A DNA stretch of 64,000 nt from Asterias amurensis. Lineage: Eukaryota > Echinodermata > Asteroidea > Forcipulatida > Asteriidae. Positions 34,001-44,300 of this stretch are shown one piece after another. The translations under genes and the position numbers were made by a program. The stretch's first letter is position 1. Every line of letters starts with the position of its first letter. The notes below the pieces were generated by a model. The model made no database searches. It saw only the letters and a program-made list of their open reading frames with translations, and was not told where the DNA came from. The DNA is taken from NCBI RefSeq assembly GCF_032118995.1, contig NC_092648.1, positions 19,124,450 through 19,188,449 of the forward strand, in the 5' to 3' direction.

Positions 34001-37000
34001 CACCAAGTGAGAATACAGGTCTTTGACAATTATTAACAAACATGTTCAATGCCTTTAAATATCCTTGCCATACTCTCCTAACAATAGACTTTTTACAGAT
34101 CAATAAAAATTGCTAGAGTGATGGACCACCAACCAGGGCCACATGCCCAAGAACTTCTATGAACAGACATGCAATTATCCCTAAACAAACAATGTCACAT
34201 CAAGGAGAGCAAAGTCAATAGACCAACCTAAAGAGAAGTCTTACCTGCGCCTCTACATGGCTCCATCTGTTCTCTGTGATGTTATACACGTACAGATGAT
34301 TGTTCCATCCCCGTATCTGCAAATCAGTGTGTACATTAACAATTTAAAGATAAGGGCTAATTTTCATAGAGCTGCGGCAAATATTGCTTAAAGTTTCTGC
34401 TAAGTTTAAAAAAATCAACGTTTCAATTAAATGATACCAAAACACCTTGTAATAAGTTTAAATTCCTAACCTGTAGACAATGTTCACTCAAGTAGCTGTT
34501 TTATATGAATGCAGCAACTTAATGTCGACACATGAATGAGCATGATTCCAATAAGCCACTTCGGAATCGCAGCTGCGTATTATTAAATAAATTGCCAATG
34601 GTATTGTCAAATGGTCACAGGAGTAACAGACATGCGCAGCTGCAATTCCGACGAGGCTTATACATCTGAATCTTTACATAGCTCTGTCGAACCACAGAAG
34701 GAAAGCAAATGAAGTAGGGGATAACTTACTGACTCTGCCCAGAGACGAACTGAGGTTGGGTCTAGATGCCACTCTCCTATGCTGTTATTCATTGCATCTT
34801 CACGAAAAGGAGGCTGACCAAATCCTCCAAAGAATATGAGCCTGTAAAAGAGGGTTGATTTTAGATTGTCTTGAGGTTTGATTAATGGGCAAGAGTGGTG
34901 AAGATTTAAAGCTAATTTCAAGTACCATTGTGCTGGATTCTGTGTTGGTGAAACCAATTTGTGTATGGTAGGATTAGACACTCTCAAATGTACTTCAGTC
35001 CTCAATCATCAGGTCCAAGTTCGCGTCAGGTTCAAGTCTAAATCTCAAATCACTTAAATTACAGACATATGGCCGTGCTAACTAAAGCAGTGCCACACAT
35101 AATAGGACTGACAGATCTTATCATTGCATATTAGCAGAAAACTTTGTACAAACAGTTTCTTAAAAAGCTATTTAATGAATAATTCATGCTTTTGAACGGG
35201 CACAGCATAGTTGCCCTGGTTTGGGGCATCTCTATGAGGAAAATGTAAATTTTTATTTGTAATTGCAAAGGGCACCACAACAAAAGCACAGAGCACCACG
35301 GCAATTGCTGTTGGTGTAGTGGGTGTATTTCAGGCCTGTTGTACTGAGAGTTACAAAAAAAGAGAATCAATTTGGGCTCCTTGTACTAGTCATGAACCTT
35401 TCATTGCTGAAATGAAAGAGTATTTCTTACTTGTCTTCATACGCCCAGCATGTCAGCTTGTCCCTTGGAGATGGGGCTTCACCGTCCGGCTTAAGTTGGC
35501 TCCAAACCTTGGTCTTGAGATTCAATCTGTAAAGCTTAATTGCAAATAAGTATGTAAATTTGTTTTACTTGTTTTAAAGGACCACCCGTCTACAAATTCA
35601 ACTATGCAATTACTGATTGTAGAAAGTAGAAAGTAAGCTTTGTGTGGACAACAAGTTGTCTTCCCTCTCTACGTAACTATGTCATCTTGAAAATAAGGTA
35701 TTATAACCACAAACAAGGCAAGCTATGGCCTTTACTATGAGTATGGGCTGTGAGGTACAGCAGATGCACCCAGGACCTGCAAAGATAGGTATGAGTTCTG
35801 TTTCTTTACAAATAAAGTCTGTCTCGACTCGAGCCAATCAATATGGCTCATTAGGTCGGGGTTTATATCTGGTTTCCTTGACATTAAACAACTGAGAATA
35901 TCTCTTATCTTTGAAGACAGGATGCCAGTCAATCGCAGGCTACTCCTCAGATCTACCAGTACCCATTTGTACTCCTGGGTGAGGCAATTATGATACAGTG
36001 CCTTGCTCAAGGACACATAAGTCGCAACTGACCAGGGCCCAATTTCATGAAGCAAATTGTTGTGCTTAGCAGCTCTCTGAAATTGGGCCCTCGCCAGGAA
36101 TCAAACCGACAATATTTGAATTACAGATTTTGAGTCCGCCACTCTAGACCTCTTGGTCACGACGACCCCATTTCTTTACACCAATCCTGGGTTTCATACC
36201 TCATTCGAGTTGAAGTTTTCGTTGAATCCACCAAAGACATACATGTGATTGCGGACACATGCTGCACAGCTTCCAGACATTCCAGGGGGGCTACTCCTAG
36301 TGTTCCATACGTCCCTGAAACAAAAATTACCCCAGATAGTACAAGTGCTTGTAAATTTAAGGTTACCCTAGTGCTTAGTGGTGTTGAGGTCTTAAACGGT
36401 ATTCCAAGACCGGCAGGTTGTGGACTATTCTTGGCAATGATAAACACTCACCATAGCTGAGCCTCTATGTTGTAGCACCAAACTTCCTTGCCATCCAAGT
36501 ACAGATCACCGTGGCCATTAGTTTGATCCAGTTCAAGAAGTTCCTGTAATAGAATGCAGTATAGACGATGTGACCTCTGACGTCACTCGAAAACCGTTTA
36601 TAACATGATTCGCGCGCATACCGCCGGGCAAAACCTATGTGTTTTGGCAGCCACTAAGAAAGTGTATGCAATCTTACCAAAAGATTTATCGCGAATAGGA
36701 ATATATCAAGGGAGGGCGCTCTTGAACCCACACAAAGCATTGCGTGCGGAATTCGTAGAAACTGCATAGAAACCACCACATATTCCTTCCCACAAGGCAT
36801 TGCGGTTCTGAATAGCGATAACCCTTATGACTGCACGTCTTTTTGCCTGGCGAAACATGAAGTACACAGTGTTTTTTCAACAGAGGGCAGTTTGAATGTA
36901 AACATGGGTCACATCGTATCCACTTTGGTAATAATGAAACCAAGGATGTCTCATAAGTGAATGTAACCGCAGTAGCTTGCATGCCTGAGCAAACCTGTAA

Positions 37001-38041
37001 ACAAAGTTGCTTGCTATATGAACCAGGGCCCAATTTAATGGCTCTGCTTACCGCCGAATTCTGTGCTTAAGATCACGATTCCCCGCTTACATATGAGCGC
37101 CGAATTTCTGCACTAACCTTGTAAGCGTAGAATGCCTTGGGTCTTGTGAAGTACGCACACGCAGAAGCCAAAATTCCCTGCTAATCCGTGAAATGCGCTT
37201 GACATAAGCACAGAATTTCCTGCCCGGGTAAGCGCCGATTCTGTGCTTACGGTAAGCAGAGCCATTAAATTGGGCCCTGAAGCCCTACTCATCCACAAAA
37301 AATTTGTACAAGTTATTTTATGTGCACTAACAATCCTATGAGATCATCATAACCAGAGGTATGCAAAATCAACTTGCTTCTAAAATGGGCAAAAGGTCAC
37401 CAGGTAGGCTGAAGCCTCCACTGACTCAAGCAAGGCTCATACTTCCTGCAGAATTTAACGTCATAGCTCTGTATTCGCTGCAAATGTTTTGCAAGAGTTG
37501 AGCTGTGCTTTGACTCTTGGGAATTTTTCATGCGAATGTTTGTTGCGAATGTTCGTTGCAAATGTTCATTGAAAATGTTTGTTGTTTCGCAAGGGTTGAG
37601 CTGTGCTTTTACTCTTGTGAATTGTTTGTTGCGAATGTTTGTTGTGAATGTTTATTGCGAATGTTCGTTGCGAATGTTAGTTGTTTCGCAAGATTTGAGC
37701 TGTGCGTAACTCTTGTGAACCGTTCATTGTGAATTTGTGTTGTCATGTTAGCTTCACATTTGTATTGCAGGAAGTAAACAAGACTTTAGCCTCCTGATAC
37801 AAGCCTGAATGAGGTCATTAATACAATCTGAAACCTTCCACTGGCAGTGGCAAGCATAGTTATGGTGTATCCAATCCTCCATATTATCCAAGCAAGAGGC
37901 GGCTCACAAGGTAACACTACCACGTCTTACACTATAGCCACCCCAAATCAGCATGAGGTCACCGTACGTCACAGCAACATGTCCACTCCTTGGGGTGGGC
38001 TGTTTGCGCCTCGTGCATGCACGTTTACCTGCTGAATCCAT
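31027..38041 (-). CDS. KLHDC2: Kelch-domain protein, KLHDC2/KLHDC1 type (CUL2 degron receptor)
   Basis: Eleven minus-strand exons in phase, 413 aa: 38041-37931, 36543-36452, 36314-36200, 35534-35431, 34841-34730, 34316-34245, 33688-33549, 32994-32882, 32524-32455, 32338-32192, 31192-31027. Human KLHDC2 is 406 aa. Six kelch Gly-Gly signatures (LIWGGYS, VFGGFNE, FFGGFGQ, VLGGRFQ, VYGGYST, IFGGCSN) make a six-bladed propeller. PSPRAAHGCVVLGNRGYVLG and VGRSWHCMAPVSNRHFLVYG align with the pocket that in KLHDC2 binds C-terminal Gly-Gly degrons. The C-terminal tail after RLSIEAIVSDI should hold the Elongin-binding region. Intron 7 starts with GC rather than GT. Vertebrates have KLHDC1, KLHDC2 and KLHDC10, and I cannot tell which is the true orthologue. 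A small 5'UTR part (to about 38061) follows an acceptor, so a non-coding first exon lies to the right. Confidence 0.92.
31654..32045. mobile_element. TTAA-flanked long-palindrome MITE, family B
   Basis: TTAA lies at both sides of AGGAACACGTTGCCTTGG and its complement. The centre is a near-perfect stem: CACGGTCGGCCATTTATGGG against CCCATAAATGGCCGACCGTG, with a loop of about 16 bases. Its about 390 bp are almost entirely self-complementary. Copies are at 48037 and 60407. It lies in KLHDC2 intron 10. Confidence 0.88.
32661..32790 (+). repeat. tRNA-derived SINE
   Basis: The A-box region GTCTAGTGGTCAGACATCTG and the B box GGGTTCGAATCC are followed by the body word GGAAAGTACTGA. The same body occurs at 53770-53900 and 62241-62403. 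It lies in KLHDC2 intron 8. Confidence 0.7.
33225..33316. repeat. Possible LINE 3' tail with TTATTATTA end
   Basis: GAGCTGTGTACTTCACAGAG followed by CACCATATAAATGCC and a TTATTATTACTA run has the form of a LINE 3' end with microsatellite tail. Assignment is from form only. Confidence 0.35.
33718..34058. mobile_element. TTAA-flanked MITE, family A variant, abutting KLHDC2 exon 7
   Basis: TTAAAGGTACTGGACAAG and CATGTTCAATGCCTTTAA end the element. The inner words (CTTTGACAATTA, TTATGCATATGTTGAGATAC) match family A. Its near end is 29 bp upstream, in gene sense, of the KLHDC2 exon beginning at 33688. Confidence 0.8.
35946..36165. repeat. Dispersed repeat (GCTCAAGGACACA type) interrupted by a hairpin
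   Basis: TGCCTTGCTCAAGGACACAT and CCAGGAATCAAACCGACA are split by the 58-bp element 36034-36091. It lies in KLHDC2 intron 3. Confidence 0.55.
36034..36091. mobile_element. 58-bp hairpin element, GGGCCCAATTT family
   Basis: AGGGCCCAATTTCATGAAGC pairs with the right end CTGAAATTGGGCCCT. It is a minimal member inserted inside the dispersed repeat 35946-36165. Confidence 0.65.
37025..37278. mobile_element. GGGCCCAATTT-family palindromic MITE
   Basis: The ends AGGGCCCAATTTAATGGCTC and GAGCCATTAAATTGGGCCCT are perfect inverted repeats, continuing with TGCTTACCG against CGGTAAGCA. About 254 bp, in KLHDC2 intron 1. Confidence 0.85.
37432..37790. mobile_element. TGGTTCATAC-family element with internal 98-bp tandem repeats
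   Basis: The left end AAGGCTCATACTTCCTGCAG and right part TTGCAGGAAGT match the family at 18015. Between, a 98-99 bp unit that contains GCAAGRGTTGAGCTGTGC (starting about 37491, 37589, 37688) and GCGAATGTTTGTT words is repeated about 2.7 times. Confidence 0.7.
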
Positions 38042-38061
38042 GGTAACCTTGATGCAGTGCT

Positions 38062-39244
38062 CTGAACATGAAAAATGAGAAGAAATAAATGCTCATAAAC
38101 AAAAATAAAAACTCATTTTGGGAAAAACTCCTTCCCTAATCACCATGATTTGCGACACCTCCCATTTCATACTGTGCCCACCACATATGTGAAGCATAAA
38201 CCCTACAAAACAACCACACATAAACCATACAGCATGGATCGAACCTCTCTAGTCTATGTATGTTCAATGAAAATGAGTATGACCAGATGACTCATGAGGT
38301 TAAATATGATTTCTGAATGATTCTGGCCTGAATAGAAGTTACTACGAAATACATACAAAATACAATCTGTTGAATGTAAGTAAACACACAGCTGGACCGA
38401 ATGTTTGCACTGAAATAGTTATATTTTGGAAACCTGCAATTCAACAGATTCTGTTAAATAAATGTAGTCTCTGTTGAACAGAAACTACATTTAATCAGAT
38501 CCATGAATGGGTCACACTCACAACAAAGTGTATTTATAACCTAATAACTGTATGCATGTTACCAAAACTTACCACTCGATTTTAGATCAACACAGACACA
38601 CAAAACTTCCTTGGTAAATCACAGCACAATACAATACAATGATACATCAAAAGTGTCAGTACTCTGGCACCATCGCAATAAGTTGTTAGCTCAGACAACA
38701 GCAAATCATATAAAATACATGGATGTAAATCAAGTAATACTAGAAATAGTTGATCTGTCTGCACTCTTTCACGTCTATTTTACTTCTTCTGAAACGACCT
38801 GAAGTTATTTTGATAGCGCGCCCTCTACCGACATTAACTAGTCTTAAACAAATAGCCGTGCAGTTTTTAGTACGGCCGGCCTCCTCCTTCGTTACTTACA
38901 GAACGGATGTCTTGGAACTACGGCAGATAAAAGAACAGTTCTTTTGTAATGTTGTAACTTAACAATACAACTTAATGCTGCGGACACATGTGCTTTGTTT
39001 TATGTAATTATTACATTGTCGATGAGATTCTGAATAAGTACATGTTGTTGTTCTTCGTCAAGTTAACGGTCTGCCTTCGAGGAACGTAAATATAAACAAA
39101 CGCCGTGCACATGGTTTGCAGAGGGAGAGCAAACGTACCGAGCTTTGCGAACTGACAACGGCGGCGCTCCCCTGGCCCTACGTACCCTCTCTGCACGTGC
39201 TCTCTCCGTGAAAGTTTGGAGCTGGCAGGACCACCGTACAGTAG
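38062..39244. promoter_or_regulatory. Head-to-head promoter region KLHDC2 / START-like gene
   Basis: No coding exon is seen. A TAGAGGGCGCGC motif lies at about 38815-38831 (minus strand). GC content and CpG rise at 39100-39240. A possible non-coding first exon of the plus-strand gene ends at 39244 before GTGAGA. Exact transcription starts cannot be read from the sequence. Confidence 0.35.
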
Positions 39245-39950
39245 GTGAGAAAACCATTGTTTTCACTGTTGTTAATGCTTTTAAATGTATCTTTAATAAC
39301 GAGAAGAACATTCTTGTATCCTGCTAGTGCTACCACTTTTTCCGATGAAGTAAATTAGTATCTAATTTAATCTCAAATGAATTAATTCCTTTTTGGTTAA
39401 AAAATAAGTGAACAACTGATGGCATGATTATGATACGAAAATCTTTCCCCCAAAATTGTACATACAAACAGGAATTTTTGTTTTCTAAACTTTTCCGTGG
39501 CAGATTTGAATAATTGTTTCAGGTCACTTTTTTTAAAATTTGTTTTATGACACCTCAAAGTTGTAACATTTCTTTGAATTTATTTAAATAACTCACTGTC
39601 ATTTTCAGGGCCAATCCAGATTTCCTCTGTTGAATTTCCCTCTGGTACACAAGAAGTGCAGGTTTATTTTGGGATGATTTTTTTTTAACAGAGACTGCAT
39701 AATTTTACCAATTGTATGGCCAAAATGGGCTTATCAGTGCAATAGGCCTACTTAAAAACGAAACTTAATGAGCTCTGGCAAACTCATAATCTCAACAGGA
39801 TTAACATGATCACCGGAATGCCCACAAACACAAATTCATCAAACACGATGCAACTTGCATTGCAAGTTGTGTCCAATGTGGGCCTCTGTTTCCAATATTG
39901 ATCCAGAACTTGAAATGTTTCTAGAGTATTTTTGTTTGCCTTGCATTGGA

Positions 39951-40054
39951 CCCAGTGACTGGGGCGCTAGATTGCTTTTTTGACATTATCAGTCAGATGA
40001 CCGATAATGTCAAAATTACGAAAAAAAAAAGGAATCTAGTGCCCAGTCACTGGG
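39951..40054. mobile_element. Small hairpin element
   Basis: CCCAGTGACTGGGGCGCTAG faces CTAGTGCCCAGTCACTGGG. The centre TGACATTATC faces GATAATGTCA. About 104 bp. Confidence 0.65.
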
Positions 40055-40188
40055 TAAATAAAGCCTTGCATTTGTTTAGTCCTGACCAGATGCATACTAT
40101 TTTAATATATCTAAAACATCAAAACATTGTGGGTTCTACTGCGACTAGCAAAAACAAAAAGTCACAAAGCTATTTCCAGTCAACTCCA

Positions 40189-40365
40189 TAGCCTTTTTGA
40201 GGTATGGCGGACACAATACTACAACACTGTAAAGTTGTGGTAAATTTGTGCGTATTGACCATAGAAATAGAACGTATGTTATTCAGCGAAAAGCGCATTT
40301 TAGGCGCTGCGGCGTTTACACGGAAACCGTGCTGGTCACGTCCGCCATTACCTCAAAAAGGCTTA
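40189..40365. mobile_element. Palindromic MITE (AGCCTTTTTGAGGTATGGCG ends)
   Basis: TAGCCTTTTTGAGGTATGGC at the left is mirrored by GCCATTACCTCAAAAAGGCT at the right (to 40362). Confidence 0.75.
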
Positions 40366-41387
40366 TATACAAAGCTCCTTGTAAACATTATGGACCAAGC
40401 CCCCTGTCTTTATAGGCCTACATGTTTGTGTGATGCTGCTGTTGCAGTTTTATATGAGTAAGTTTCTCAGTCAGTTCCAAGTTGAACAAAGGGAAACTAT
40501 GTGAGCTACATTGTTCCATTCTGTACTCGCCCCATAAGGAACTTTCCATGTTTGTTAACCTCATTGTTGAGGACTTACTCTTTGTTCTCCCATTGTCCCC
40601 TTAAATCCTCAAAACACTTGAATCCTCTCTGCAACAGGTGGGCATACCCACACTCAGTGACCATACCAAAAGAACAAGGGCTGGGGAACTTTCTTGAAAT
40701 TACCATAGTAATGCAATTGATGTTTAATACAGTAATCCCTCCAATTACCTAACTAATCTACTTGCTTTATTGCTAAAAGCTTTTTACAGCAAGCAACAGA
40801 TTATTTTGATTGTCTTTCTTTCCTTACCACAAAGTGTATCCAATCCATGTGGTTTATACAAGTTTAAAAGTCTGCATTTAGGCTCCTCCTTGTACGTCTT
40901 TTATCAGATCAAAACTTTGTTTCTCTTTATGCCTTGGACTACATGCAGCTAGTACACAGGTGCAGCATTTTAAAAGCAATCTCAAATTAAAACTTGATCA
41001 AATTTGTGTTGAAAAAAGGGTCTTTTTTGTTTCATGATACACATGTCGGTATTATTTGCTCTCTTGATAACTTAAATAACAAAATCACCTATGTCCCATA
41101 TCTTCAAAACCACCTTGGTCCTTGGGGGAAAAAAACATAAATAATAAAGCAAGAAACAAGGTAATAATTTCTCTCCTGTTTATATGCAAAAAGGAAATGG
41201 ATGTAATTGCTTTTTAAGTGACTTGGGTAAGTCTAGAAATGTTGAGCTAAGAAATACTGTAGTAAGACCTGTCAGATGAGAAGGACACTCTCTTTTATAA
41301 CACTTGCCTTTTATGTCTAACAGACGTCTAGTTGTGAGTTGGACATCCATGGGGAAGCAGCACCTTGGATAAAGCTACCGCTACACC

Positions 41388-44300
41388 ATGGCTTGGTTGA
41401 GTGCCGTCCTCATCTGGGATTGGGACATCCTGGTGTTCTGGTTAATGGTCGCGTTTTCTCTGGTGTTTCTTCTTGTGTTACTTACTACAGTAATTTTTGG
41501 AGAGGTGAGTCTGCTTTTCATAAATTTGACAAGTTCTTGAATAGTGCAACACCTACAGATAGGGTCATAGACAGTGTCGTGGCAGACCTGCCCAGGACTA
41601 ACAAATTTCGCCCAGCATTCTGAGAAAGTACACTGTTACCCTAGCAAAGATATCCCCAGATTGCACATCAGCAATGCTGGGCCCGTATCTAAACATACTA
41701 TGGATTTAGAACCCACCACTACAATTGGACTAACTATAACACTGATTGGTTTATACTCCTTAATCATTGTACTGCAACCGTTGATAGTAAACTATTTTGA
41801 GAAAGGATTCCCCTTGAAGTAATAGGCCTAGGGTTTGGACAAATTTTCCCCTGAAAAACACTCAACTAGTTTGGTTACCAAACTTTATGTGGATGGATTT
41901 GACATTTTTTCATGAAAGTGCTGTGACATTTTTTTTAATTTTTTATTATCTCATCAAGTAAACACTGTATTCAGCTGAAACTTTTTATGTGACTTGTATT
42001 GTGTGTTTTTTGATAACTTTGCCTGTAAATCTGAATCAGCAGTAGTTGACAAAAAAAACAATCTATGACCCTGTCTTTAATCATGTGTAACACATAAATG
42101 TTGGATCCTGCTCCGACGAAAACATTAACATTATCTCGGTTTCAGAAGTGTACTGGAGCAGGATAACAGCAATTTATTAATACCCTTTTCCCTTCTTGCC
42201 TGTCCGGTTTTGGAGTCTCAATCCAGATAAGTAATATCCAGACCAAAATATACTTCCCTGTTGTTTTGATCTCTATTTTAACTAAAGGGAATTAGTGAGC
42301 ACTAGCTTGTGTGTTTGTGTGAATGGAAACACTGGAATGAGAACTGTTTTACTGGCTTGTTTTATTTGTGGAGATTTGATCATGTTGAAATAAGTTGCTT
42401 CACCAATGTTGTGTCAACTGCCTATGTTACATATCAATTCCATTACCAAGGGTTCACTTCCTCTTGAGCAACATATTGCAAACTATTAGTCCAGACCATT
42501 CTTTAAGTGGTTTTGAAAATATTCAGGCTGGTTTAATCTGAACTCAAACTTTTTTATGCCTGCCTGGTGAAAAAAGTAGTCCCCCCCCCCTATTATTTTT
42601 TTTCTGATTCAAAGAAGTCATGCTCCTTAGTCTTGTCTCTTGTAGTGAGGATACTTTTCCCTGAAGCTCCTTGAAATAACTCCAGGGGTTAAATGCTAAT
42701 GTGGAAAAGACATTGTTCCAACAGATGCCCCTGAATAGGATCTTTCCTAATTTCGGAACTTTTTTTGTATGACTGTCAACCCTGCTCGGTGATAAAAACA
42801 GACTACTACAATAAATAATTTGCTCCTGTTCAGGCTGTTTTATGAAATTACCTCTTGGGGGGGGGGGGTCAATAGGCTTGTGATAGATCAGAGTGAAGGG
42901 CCTGCAACTTTCATCGACTGCAGCCAAAAAGTTATTTTTTTTATTCAGCGTTGAATTAATTAACCACTAAGGAGATACTTTTGCATTCGAGACTTCCAGC
43001 CTTCAACTGCTGAAAGGTTAGACAAACGACCTACAATTGATTCGTTGAGTGTGCTACTTCCGGTATGGTGGTATAGACTGTGCAAGTCTCGCGAGAAATT
43101 GAACTTCCGGGACCATTGTGGTCCCAACCTAATGGAGTTTTACGTTGGGGAGATTTTGTTTTGTCAATAATTTTAGTTTAACATAAGTTATGACTCTAAA
43201 AAGTGAATATGTTCTTGGGAATGTAAAAATAAGTGATTAAAAACAGAAAAGTAAAATCAATTCAACAAATAAACAAAGAAAACTAAAGAAAAAAACTTGA
43301 CCTCCAGTTTCCGGTTTACCCTAAACAATTAAGAATATTACCCAATTGACGTTCCCATTATCGCTGAACCTATGTGATGATCGCACCAATTGGACGTGAT
43401 TTACAAACGTGATTTATTAGAAAACCATCCAGGTCGATGTCGAACAGCGATCCTCGTCCCGATAAATGTATAATTTTTACGTTAATTTAAACAAAACAAT
43501 TATTATGTACACGAATTAAAATAATAATTATACAAAAAGTACGTTAAAAATAATAATCTTTAAGAATTTTTTAACAAATCACAATTTCAATACAATTTGG
43601 TTTTGTACAAAAATATACTTTTTTTCGAATTAAGTTCTCGTTTTCGCTACGTGCGAGACTTGCACAGTCTATTGGAATAACAGTTTAGGAACAGGCGCTC
43701 CATAATTGCATTCGTTAAATTACCTTCCAATGTAAAACTCATAGGGTTGAAAAATTTCAGCCAGTGCACTTGACTGTGTCAGTGGATAGGTTTTTCGGAC
43801 CATTAAATTTGCTACACATTTATCCTATGTTGTTATAGAGCATATTTTGGATGAAATGGTTATAAATTGTATTAGTTAATAGCAAGACCAGAAGCTATAT
43901 AATTAGTTTGCTAATACGTCATGTTGCCTTAGTAACTTTGTGCAATCTGCCAAACTATTGTGTGTTTATTTATTGGTTTCCAAGGCAGACTGTGTTGACA
44001 AGACTGCCTGTGTAAGGATTTCTCAGCACATTCAAAATGAAATAAGAGGCGTTGGGGCATGTGTTAATTGGCCCAGACATGCCTGATCTCAGTGGCCTAG
44101 CTGACGTTTTCTAAGGAGTAGTTACAACAGCCCAGAAGTTCTGCATATAGCAGTTGTACATGTATTACTGTAAAATAACCCTTGTGTTTGTACACTCAAG
44201 CATAATACAAGTTAGTTTAGTAAATGATGTGACAATGCCAACTGGTTACAGCTAGATACAACCACATAACAACACAATGGTCACAATTATATGTCACAAT

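Larger units (their letters stand above)
39245..41323. other. Probable 5' intron of the START-like gene
   Basis: No recognisable coding exon. It holds a hairpin at 39951-40054 and a palindromic element at 40189-40365. The next confident exon has its acceptor at 41323. Confidence 0.35.

Noticed and set aside
42544-42927. 127-codon open frame on the minus strand in the START-gene intron
   Set aside because: Bounded by poly-C and poly-G runs, with low-complexity ends and no domain.
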